A stretch of 64,000 bases of DNA from Phytopseudomonas daroniae. Lineage in GTDB: Bacteria > Pseudomonadota > Gammaproteobacteria > Pseudomonadales > Pseudomonadaceae. Location of the stretch: the NCBI RefSeq assembly GCF_004327285.1, contig NZ_QJUI01000020.1, positions 1-64,000 on the forward strand. Direction: 5' to 3'. A model generated the notes under the pieces. That model saw only the letters and a list, made by a program, of their open reading frames with translations. It had not been told where the DNA came from and did no database searches. Position 1 is the stretch's first letter. Each line of letters starts with the position of its first letter. Made by a program: the position numbers and the translations under genes. This document shows, piece by piece, positions 36,382-44,612 of the stretch.

Positions 36382-37665
36382 ATGCTGACCGATACCAAGC
36401 TGCGCAACCTCAAGCCGCAAGAGAAGCTGTACAAAGCCAACGACCGGGATGGCCTGTACGTAGCGGTCACACCCGCAGGCTTAATCTCGTTCCGCTACAA
36501 CTACTCGATCCATGGCAGGCAGGAGACCATTACCTTCGGCCGCTACGGTGTCGGCGGAATCACGCTGGCAGAGGCACGAGAGCGCTTGGGCGAAGCGAAG
36601 AGGATGATTGCCGCAGGTAAGTCGCCAGCGAAGGAGAAGGCCAGGGACAAGGCTCGTACCAAAGGGGCGGAGACCTTCGACGCTTGGGCCGAAAAGTGGC
36701 TGCGCGGTTATCAGATGGCCGACTCGACCCGCGACATGCGCCGCTCAGTTTACGAGCGCGAGTTGAAGCCGAAATTCGGTAGTCAGAAACTCTCTGAAAT
36801 CACCCACGAAGACCTGCGTAGCCTGACCGATGCCATCGTGGCGAGAAACGCACCGGCGACGGCAGTGCATTCCTGAGAAATCGTATTGCAGGTCTACCGC
36901 TGGGCCATCGAGAGCGGTCAGAAGGTAGAGAACCCTGCTGATTTGGTGCGCCCGGCAAGCATCGCCAAATTCGAGCCGCGGGATCGCGCGTTGCTGCCCG
37001 ACGAGATCGCGCTGATGTATCAGTACATGGATCGAATCGGCACGGCATCGTCTGTACGCGCTGCGGCCAAGTTGCTGCTACTCACCATGGTGCGTAAGAG
37101 TGAGCTGACCAATGCTACGTGGAGCGAAATCAACTTCACCGAGGCGCTATGGACGATCCCCAAGGAGCGCATGAAGCGCCGTAATCCCCATTTGGTGTTC
37201 CTGTCGAACCAGGCCCTGGATTTCTTCATTGCACTGAAGACCTTTGCAGGCGGTTCGGACTACGTGTTCCCGTCTCGATACGATTCCGATCAACCGATGA
37301 GTGCTGCTACGATCAATCAGGTGCTGACGCTGACGTATCGGCTTGCGCAGAAGGAAGGCAAATCACTAGGCAAGTTTGGCCCGCATGACCTGAGGCGCAC
37401 GGCCAGCACGCTATTGCATGAGGCAGGCTATAACAACGACTGGATCGAGAAGTGCCTTGCGCATGAGCAGAAGGGCGTCAGGGCGGTTTATAACAAGGCT
37501 GAATACCGCGATCAGCGTCGAGCCATGTTGCAGGACTGGGCAGACATGATGTTGGTATGCCGTTGTCGGTGCGGCGTATTTCTGTCCGTCTTGCGGGGCA
37601 AACGCTGCGGAACTTGTCTTCGATCTCACAGCCCAGGGCATCCGGCAGTCGCTTGCAGCCGTTGA
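36382..37665 (+). pseudogene. Tyrosine integrase of the guaA island, interrupted by an in-frame TGA
   Basis: A P4-type tyrosine recombinase. Residues 1-164 (MLTDTKLRNLKPQEKLYKAN ... DAIVARNAPATAVHS) hold the arm-binding and core-binding domains; TGA 36874-36876 then interrupts the frame, which resumes without shift as EIVLQVYRWAIESGQKVENP. A single change from CGA would explain it. The catalytic part has all expected residues: R in TMVRKSELTNA, H-x-x-R in GPHDLRRTAST, H in CLAHEQKG and Y in VYNKAEY. After DWADM the C-terminus switches to unrelated cysteine-rich sequence at about 37549, suggesting a deletion junction. The element is probably immobile unless the stop is read through. Confidence 0.8.
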
Positions 37666-38113
37666 CGCCATCAGAGCCGCCATTGCAGATGCAGATACTG
37701 CTGAGAACACGTGCCGTCTGATCGTTGAGAGCGCTTTACAGAACGTGGTGACGGCATTCCAGAGGATTGCAGAAGCGCTCCACGCGCGCGTAGCCCCGAC
37801 AACCAAGATTCGGCGCAACGCATTTCAGAATCTTACCGAAGGGTCAGCTCTTTGGGCTGCCGCGACAGGGGGAGGTTACGATAAGCATCTTACGAGAGTC
37901 GAGATGGAATACCTGACAAAGGCCTTCCAACAGCGTCATCTGCTCGCTCATACGCAGGGTGTAGTTGATGATGATTACATCCAGGAAACCGCCGACATAC
38001 GGTATAAGTCTGGGCAGCGATTAGTGATCAAACGTGAGGCTGTGACTGAAGCTCTTAATCTAGTCGAGCAACTGACTAACGGCATTCGCCAGGACGCCAA
38101 GGAGAAAGGTTGA
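37553..38113 (+). pseudogene. 5'-truncated gene with a zinc-ribbon motif
   Basis: A frame overlapping the integrase tail reads WYAVVGAAYFCPSCGANAAE then LVFDLTAQGIRQSLAAVDAI and continues to ...TNGIRQDAKEKG at 38113. CPSCG looks like the start of a zinc ribbon; the rest is helical, with the segment FQQRHLLAHTQGVVDDDYIQ. No start codon with a ribosome site precedes the ribbon and a stop lies at 37547-37549, so the 5' end was probably lost at the integrase junction. A shorter product from GTG 37745 is possible. Family not recognised. Confidence 0.5.
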
Positions 38114-38194
38114 GTTTATGAACGGATTGTTTGGTTAAAAGCGGTTGTTTGATCTATAAATAAATGCTTCCCCTTCTTGAAAAAGGATAAAAAA

Positions 38195-40312
38195 TTGGAA
38201 AAAATTATTGCAACCGAAGTGTCGCCTCACGGTTTAGACAATGAAATACTTACATATCTCACCGCCAGATCCAATGACCTAAAGCTTGATGATGCAGTAG
38301 TGTACTACGGATTTCCGGTATTCAAGGACTATGAGCATGAAACAATAAAGTCTAAGATTTTGATTTTGTCTAAAGTTCATGGCTTGGTTCTAATCCAGAC
38401 ATCTAGCAAATCTAACGCTGAGACCGATGACGAAAATCTGAGTCAGATCTTTAGTTTTATTGACTCTGCTATCCGGAAAAGCAAGTTACTGAGGAAAAGC
38501 AAAAAAGAGCTGCATGTTCAATTTGAGAGCGCTATTTTTTGTGCCGAGCAATTTGATAGTGAAGATCTAGAAAATGAAACGATAACGTCAATCAATGGGA
38601 TAGAAGTATATCTTGACGAATTATGCCACGACGATTCTCCGCTAAGTAATGAAATATTTGACGAGGCCCGGGCGATAATTGAGGGCTCTAAAGCTCTTTC
38701 AAAACCCTCCCGAAGGATCAAGGTGTCGGATGACCCATCTACAAAGCTAAATATTTTAATTGAGTTGGAAAAAGAAATATCAAATTTCGACATCGACCAA
38801 AGAAAGATTGCGATTAGTCTAATTAATGGTCCTCAGCGCATTCGGGGTCTTGCTGGATCAGGGAAAACTGTAGTCCTAGCAATGAAAGCTGCGCACATTC
38901 ACTTGCAGCACCCTGACAAAAAAATATTATTTACTTTTTACACAAAAAGTCTATACGAGTTGATCAAGGAATCGATTGCTCGATTCTATAGGCACTTCGC
39001 CGGAGACGAGCCTAATTGGGAGAAAATTGACATTCTACATGCTTGGGGTGGGCGAAAAATCGACGGAGTGTATTTCAACGCATGCATGGAGAATTCGCTG
39101 ACACCAATTGCGTTTCAAGTGGCAAAAAGCAACAACCCTAATGATCCATTTAGCTTTATTTGCGAGAAGCTTGAAGAGCGAAAATTAAAGCAGAAATATG
39201 ATTATATTTTGATCGACGAAGCACAAGACTTGCCCAATGACTTTTTTAAAATATGCTATCAGCTCGCGAAAGGGGACGCGGGAAGTGATAAAAATATTGT
39301 CTGGGCATATGACGACTTACAGTCAATATTCAATGTCTACCAGCGTACACCTGAAGAATTGTTTGGTAATGCGAGTGACGGAAGCCCAAAAATTGATCTT
39401 AGGAGGTTTAAGGCGAATCTAAGCTATGGTCAAAGTAATGACCTTGTGCTTTACAAATGCTATCGAAACCCGCTGGAAATCTTGGTGACGGCTCACGCTG
39501 TAGGCTTTGGGCTTTATTCGGAGAAGCCCGTTCAGATGCTTGAAAACGAAGAGCACTGGGAGGACGTCGGCTATACAGTTGAATCGGGATCATTGACCGC
39601 TGGTACGCAGGTTAAAATTACGCGAAGCCGAGAAAATAGCCCTTTATCGATTTATCACCAACAAAGCAAGAATGACTTGGTGAAGCTATATGGTGCGGAT
39701 TCAATAGATGAAGAGTGCTTGTGGATTACAGAGGGAATTTCCGCAGCTCTGGCAGAAGGCTTAAAGCCCCATGATATTCTCGTGATTTCATTGGATGATT
39801 TAAATGCGAGAACATACTTTGCTAAAATCTCTCGTGCGCTGGCACAGAACGGAATAAGATCGAATAATCTCCTAACCTCAATTTCTGCGGCACCACCTTT
39901 TACTCTTGATGATATGGTGACACTTTCTACTGTACATAGAGCGAAGGGTAACGAAGCCCCCCTAGTTTTCGCAGCTGGTATAGATGCAATATATCAATAC
40001 AAAAACCACAGAAGTGGAAGAAACAAGTTATTCACCGCATTCACGAGAACCAAAGCTTGGTTGCGGGTTAGCGGGTGGGGTGAAAAGGCTAATTATTTCT
40101 TTCGTGAGATTGAGCAAAGCCTCCATAACGCTCCAAGCTTGATATTCGAAGTGCCAAACATCGAAGAGATTGAAACAATTCAGCGTGATCTCGATAGTAA
40201 AAGTTCAGAAATATACAAGCTTCATCAAATGGTAGGCGAACTACGCGATCAAGGTTTCACTGAGGAAGAGATTCAAATGGAATTGAACCTGGCGTTTGGG
40301 AAGGGAGAATGA
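38195..40312 (+). CDS. Superfamily 1 UvrD/Rep-like helicase with an N-terminal nuclease-like domain
   Basis: A 705-residue ATP-dependent DNA helicase or translocase. Motifs: P-loop RGLAGSGKTVVLAMKAAHIH (about 217), Walker B YILIDEAQDLPNDFF (about 338), and a late motif V/VI region LSTVHRAKGNEAPLVFAAGI (about 582) with LFTAFTRTKAWLRVSG. The first 200 residues (YYGFPVFKDYEHETIKSKIL then LSKVHGLVLIQTSS) look like a NERD/PD-(D/E)xK-type domain that has lost the usual lysine. The start TTG 38195 has AAGGA 7 bases upstream; TTG 38177 is also in frame. Base composition is far more AT-rich than the chromosome. It overlaps the next gene by 4 bases. Confidence 0.85.
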   Translation: MEKIIATEVSPHGLDNEILTYLTARSNDLKLDDAVVYYGFPVFKDYEHETIKSKILILSKVHGLVLIQTSSKSNAETDDENLSQIFSFIDSAIRKSKLLRKSKKELHVQFESAIFCAEQFDSEDLENETITSINGIEVYLDELCHDDSPLSNEIFDEARAIIEGSKALSKPSRRIKVSDDPSTKLNILIELEKEISNFDIDQRKIAISLINGPQRIRGLAGSGKTVVLAMKAAHIHLQHPDKKILFTFYTKSLYELIKESIARFYRHFAGDEPNWEKIDILHAWGGRKIDGVYFNACMENSLTPIAFQVAKSNNPNDPFSFICEKLEERKLKQKYDYILIDEAQDLPNDFFKICYQLAKGDAGSDKNIVWAYDDLQSIFNVYQRTPEELFGNASDGSPKIDLRRFKANLSYGQSNDLVLYKCYRNPLEILVTAHAVGFGLYSEKPVQMLENEEHWEDVGYTVESGSLTAGTQVKITRSRENSPLSIYHQQSKNDLVKLYGADSIDEECLWITEGISAALAEGLKPHDILVISLDDLNARTYFAKISRALAQNGIRSNNLLTSISAAPPFTLDDMVTLSTVHRAKGNEAPLVFAAGIDAIYQYKNHRSGRNKLFTAFTRTKAWLRVSGWGEKANYFFREIEQSLHNAPSLIFEVPNIEEIETIQRDLDSKSSEIYKLHQMVGELRDQGFTEEEIQMELNLAFGKGE

Positions 40313-41007
40313 TGAGTGCAGCCTTCGATAGAAGTGTGAGAAGAACTGTAGATTTTGCCTATGAAGCTGGTATCGCTCTGCAATGCGGCCCCATCAGCTC
40401 ACTAAAAGCTTCATCGGACTTCAAGAGAGCAGCAAGGCAGTCCAGTAGTTATAGTCAGGTTTATGATGTCGGTGCGAAAAATCAAGACTTTAACTTAATG
40501 CTTAAGGATCACTCATTTTTCCAATTCACAGAAACCACCGAGCGAGAGGATATTCGTCTAGCATATTATCCAAACCCCTATTCCTTTATTGAATATCAGA
40601 ATGACCGTCAAACAGCGGAAAGCATGCTTGCAAATGGTGATATTACTTTGCAGGAGTTTGAACAGCTAATAAGCGAGGGGAATATGACGTTCGATATCCC
40701 AATTATAAGATACGATCTTTCAACGAATCAGTACTGCGCTAAATATCATCCGGCTGCCCACTTTCATATCGGGTTTAAAGCTGAAAACAGATGGCCTGTA
40801 AATAGAGTGCTTTCCCCATTTGCCTTTTTTCTGAAAATAATATTCCTCTATCATTCCTTGACTTGGAAGGAGAAGGGTGAGTACGAAAAAGAAAGTAAAA
40901 TAGAAAATTACTTTGAGGAGGAATACATTCGCGAACTTGCATCTTGTTCTCAGTTGGACGATGATTTCTTCCAAGAAACCGAGGCTCGCAGATTACATTT
41001 TCGATAA
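40309..41007 (+). CDS. DUF2290-type protein coupled to the helicase
   Basis: A 232-residue soluble protein that I match from memory to DUF2290: RLAYYPNPYSFIEYQNDRQT, PIIRYDLSTNQYCAKYHPAA, HFHIGFKAENRWPVNRVLSP and FAFFLKIIFLYH. Function unknown. Its ATG overlaps the helicase TGA (ATGA) and it shares the AT-rich composition, so the two form one transcription and translation unit. A second ATG follows directly at 40312. A partner role in a helicase-based defence system is an inference from context only. Confidence 0.7.
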   Translation: MMSAAFDRSVRRTVDFAYEAGIALQCGPISSLKASSDFKRAARQSSSYSQVYDVGAKNQDFNLMLKDHSFFQFTETTEREDIRLAYYPNPYSFIEYQNDRQTAESMLANGDITLQEFEQLISEGNMTFDIPIIRYDLSTNQYCAKYHPAAHFHIGFKAENRWPVNRVLSPFAFFLKIIFLYHSLTWKEKGEYEKESKIENYFEEEYIRELASCSQLDDDFFQETEARRLHFR

Positions 41008-41483
41008 CAAAGTGCTGCCTTCGCTCTTTCGTGTAGCACTAAAAAGTTGCTGCACGAGAGAACGCTCATCTGTCCAAGATAATCAAGCATGTAAGTGGTG
41101 ACTCATAGTCAAACAAAACGTGCTTCCCCCAATATAGTGAGATACTAGCTACGCCAGCGTTATGGATGACTGTTGGCGATTTTTCGCTAGCAGCGAAAAA
41201 GCTTGTGAACCAATGCCATTGGTCGCTCCTTGAGTCGGTGCAAAAAAGGAACAAGAGCTAGCTCTGTTAATTTCCGGTTGCGCTCGCTATATGCACGGTT
41301 TGCGGCACGTCAGCTTGTGTAATCTCCTCTAAGCTATACTTGAGTCCACTCTTAATTTTCTATACGACTTAAATCTATGTGGCCGCTAATGGGGAAGGGA
41401 ACAAATGGCATCCGAAGTCGCGGCGCTTCTTGGTGCGATCGCGTCACCCTCTACTCCACCTTCAACATAGAGGATGGCACCAG
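41008..41483. other. AT-rich non-coding tail of the island
   Basis: 476 bases after the DUF2290 gene. I find no defensible gene or terminator. Composition returns to chromosome-like GC near 41.4 kb, which suggests a junction there. Confidence 0.4.
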
Positions 41484-41684
41484 ATGAAAGGCCGTCCACA
41501 CGACGAGGCAATGGCCGAACAGCTCTATGCTGATCCGGTCTACGCCGCTGAACTGTTGGCCGAAGTGCGCCGTAACGGCGACCCGGCCGAGCTTGCTATC
41601 TTATTGCGGCAGCTGACCAAGGTGGTCGGGCAGGGCAGCGGGGGGAGCTCTGTCGAGGTGGAGCGCGTGCTACCGCCTTCATAG
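41484..41684 (+). pseudogene. Addiction-module antidote-like protein, N-terminal fragment
   Basis: A 66-residue product MKGRPHDEAMAEQLYADPVY followed by AAELLAEVRRNGDPAELAIL and LRQLTKVVGQG. The opening matches the pseudomonad antitoxin family (MKGRPHDEAMAEVFRxDPxYA ... ALRQxAEAFGG), whose normal members are about 100 residues with a C-terminal helix-turn-helix. Here the HTH is replaced by a short SGGSSVEVERVLPPS tail. No toxin gene is adjacent. It may be a truncated antitoxin left on the island. Confidence 0.5.
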
Positions 41685-41769
41685 CAAAAAATGGCATTTT
41701 TCATGGTATTGGTGATGCTTTATTCTGTAATTTATTGATATTGCTTATATATTTTTTGTAGAAAATAAT

Positions 41770-41904
41770 AGAGTGGAATGATTGGACGTCCGGCACTGAC
41801 CGGCGCCAACTAGCAAGAAACACTCTGAAGCCCGCGTAATTGCGGGCTTTTTCTATTCTGCGCCTGGCATTTTTCAACTGCGCTCGGCATCGCCAGGCAG
41901 CGTT
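41770..41904. repeat. attR-side direct repeat: second guaA end/terminator copy
   Basis: GAGTGGAATGA, ACGTCCGGCACTGACCGGC, CTAGCA, the hairpin GAAGCCCGCGTAATTGCGGGC, CTGGCATTTT and CGCCAGGCAGC appear in the same order and spacing as at 36062-36195. Differences are scattered, so the two copies are diverged homologues rather than fresh duplicates. The hairpin at 41827-41852 is followed by TTTTTC and is a good terminator. Confidence 0.7.
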
Positions 41905-42005
41905 TTTCCGTGGCACGTTCGGCACTAGAGGGCGAGGTCGTGGCCGTGCATCGCTGCAGTGGGACGGCAGTTCGGTGTTTATGTGAGGTTTTCGAGGTTG
42001 CAGAT

Positions 42006-42024
42006 GCGAATATTTATCGTTATG
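42006..42024 (-). promoter_or_regulatory. Candidate Fur box upstream of the TonB receptor
   Basis: On the minus strand the 19 bases CATAACGATAAATATTCGC match 13 of 19 positions of the Fur consensus GATAATGATAATCATTATC. It lies about 107 bases before the receptor ATG, in an AT-rich upstream region. Confidence 0.4.
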
Positions 42025-42130
42025 AGATGATTTTAGAATTATAGTTCCCGCCGAAAAAACGTATGGCTTCGTCACAATAGAAATTCATAGGGCTCTAGCG
42101 GCTGAAACTGAATCATCAAGGATCTTGAGC

Positions 42131-44292
42131 ATGGCTGATAATAAAACCGGGTTTATCAACACACGTGTATCAAGGCAACGCACCGCTGTTGCCGTCCTGT
42201 TCTGCGCCCCAATGGTTGCTACTCCCCTGGGCGCGAATGCCCAAGAAGCAGGCAGCGCCAATGAGGAGGAGACCTACCGCCTCGCGCCGATCATCGTCAA
42301 TTCCCAGGTCGCGGCCAGTGATGATGCGAACTCGGTGGTCGCTCAGGAGCTCTGGGTTGGCGGTAAGGTCGCCACCAGCATCCTCAATACGCCTGCTTCC
42401 GTTTCCGTGATCACGCAGAAGGAAATAGAGCAGCGCAGTGCCAGCACCACTGAAGAAGTTCTGAAATACACGCCGGGCGTCATTGCCGACTACTACAGCA
42501 CCGATGATCGCAACGATTACTTCCAGATTCGAGGCTTCAACGCCACGACTTATCGCGACGGCCTGACCCTGGGCTCGATGCGCGGCGTGCGTGAAGATTC
42601 ATTCGCTTATGAGCGTGTCGAGGTGTTGCGTGGTGCCAACTCCACGCTGTTCGGCCCGGCCGACCCGGGTGGTTCGGTGAACTTCGTGACCAAGAAGCCG
42701 CGCTTCGAAAATTCGGTCAGGTTTACGGCTCTTACGGCTCCTTCAATCACAAGGAAACCGGCATCGATGTTGGTGACTCGTTGAACGCGGATCAGACCCT
42801 GGCGTATCGTTTCACCGGCAAGTTCCAGGACAGCGATCGTGAGTACGACCATTCTCGTGACGATAATCAGTTCGTCATGGGTGGCCTGACTTGGGCACCG
42901 ACTGCCTTTACCTCGGCAACTCTGGTCGTCGATCATCTTAAGACCAAGAGCACGCCGAACAGTGGCGGTTACCCTATGGACAGGGAATATGACCGTGATG
43001 AGTTCTTCGGCGAGCCCGGCTACAACTTCCACGATGTCGAACGCACCAATATCAGTGGCAGCCTCAGCCACGACTTCGACAATGGCTTTGTGCTACGTAG
43101 CAACTTGCGTTACAGCGAATTACACGATGATTATGGTTTTGCCTATCTGACTGGAGTCCGTACCGGAGACATGCTGGGCCGTGCTGTTCTGGGTGCAGAC
43201 AATGAGGCCGAGCAGCTCAACGGCAATCTGATGCTGCAGTACGACGCCCGTTTTGGGAATATCGACAGCAGCACTACGGTCGGCGTGGAGTACGGCGACT
43301 CGTCGACCGACGAAAGCGCTATATATCAGGGAATAGATCCCATCAGCGTTACCAATCCCGTGTACACGGGTGTTGCGTCAGGACTTTTGCCCTATCTTTC
43401 CAGGAAACAGGACTACACCAGCAAATCGGTATTCCTGCAGCAGAACCTGTCGTTCTACGAGCGTTTTATCGTCACTGCCGGTGTGCGTAACGACTCCATG
43501 GATTTGTCCAGTAAGGGATTCAACAACTTCAACGTTGTCCCTGAGTTTGACGACAGCGACAGCTTCTCAGAGACCTCTTACCGGGGGGCGCTGACTTATA
43601 TCGTTAACGATGAGGTTTCCACCTACGTCAGCATGGTGGAGTCCGTCTCCGTGCCAGAGATCGGCACCACCCCGGAGCGCGGCATACAGTACGAAGTGGG
43701 CGTGAAGTATTCGCCAATGGCGATGAATGCGCTGTTCTCTGCCGCCATCTATGAGTTGACTCAGGAAGATGTCGCCACGGCGGTTGTGCAGCCGAATGGC
43801 AATATCGAGCAGCAGACCGTGGGCGAGCAGCGCGTGCGTGGCCTCGATCTGGAAGCCAAAGCTGAGCTGACCGAGAACCTGACCCTAGTTGGTGGTTACA
43901 CCTATATGGACACCGAGGTTCTTCGTGGTGCGCTGCAAGTATGGAATGGGGCGAGCTATGATGCCGTATCGATCAAGGGTAACAAGCTCGTTACCGCTCC
44001 CAAGCATTCGGCCTCGCTCTGGACTTATTACAGCGTGCCTAGAACGGATGTTAGTGTCGGTTTGGGTGCCCGTTATGTTGGGGCCTACCATTTCAACGAT
44101 CTCAACGATACTGGCGAGAGCGATGGCACCACGCTGTTCGATGCCGCGTTCAACTACCAGATCGTCAAGGGCACAGACCTAGCCATCAACGTCAGCAACC
44201 TGTTCGACGAGCAGCATGTGGTCGGTCGCGGTACCGCGAACTACTACAACTCGGGTCGCGAAGTCACTGCCAAGGTGAGTTACAACTGGTAA
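42131..44292 (+). pseudogene. TonB-dependent siderophore receptor with a -1 frameshift
   Basis: Outer-membrane receptor of about 720 residues when the frame is repaired. The first part (start ATG 42131 with AAGGA upstream) has a signal peptide ending near GANAQ, a TonB-box region, and the plug domain (TPASVSVITQKEIEQRSAST, DYFQIRGFNATTYRDGLTLG, YERVEVLRGANSTLFGPADP GGSVNFVTKKPR). At about 42710 the run reads TTCGAAAATTCGG where one more A restores FEKFGQVYGSYGSFNHKETG and joins the barrel, which runs to the terminal aromatic strand (VSYNW). One missing base in an A-run thus splits the gene. It is either a recent mutation, a slippage site or a sequencing error. Confidence 0.85.
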
Positions 44293-44302
44293 GCCGGTGT
44301 CA

Positions 44303-44333
44303 TCACCTGTGCTGTTTCTTGCCGCACAGGTGA
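44303..44333 (+). terminator. Hairpin after the TonB receptor
   Basis: TCACCTGTGC and GCACAGGTGA form a perfect 10-bp stem around an 11-base loop, 11 bases after the receptor stop. Confidence 0.65.
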
Positions 44334-44378
44334 TTCTCCATAGTTGCTGTTCGCCGATACCGTCGCCTTTTGCTGCGA

Positions 44379-44507
44379 TTACCGTCTCAAGGGTCGTTGC
44401 GGGACGCAAACCATCAGCACTTCGTCCACGCGGTCATCCGGCAAGCCGGATTGATTAAGCGCTGCGCGGATGACATGCGTGCCGAGCGAAGTGGCTGATC
44501 CCGGCGC
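44379..44507 (-). pseudogene. Thiolase (acetyl-CoA acetyltransferase) fragment
   Basis: The minus-strand frame reads APGSATSLGTHVIRAALNQS and GLPDDRVDEVLMVCV before diverging and stopping. This matches the N-terminal part of thiolases (ATxLGAxxIRAALxxxGxxxDxVDEVIMGxV). Only about 35 residues remain. It lies directly downstream of the SDR/MFS genes and may once have belonged to that lipid- or ketide-related group. Confidence 0.55.
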
Positions 44508-44612
44508 CAATCGCCAAGGAGGCGTCCCGGCGGTATGCGCGTTGCCGCGACGGTGACGATGGAGCCGGGGGAGGGTGGCTATAGCGGTGTTTTCTTCACG
44601 CGATGCCTGCGT

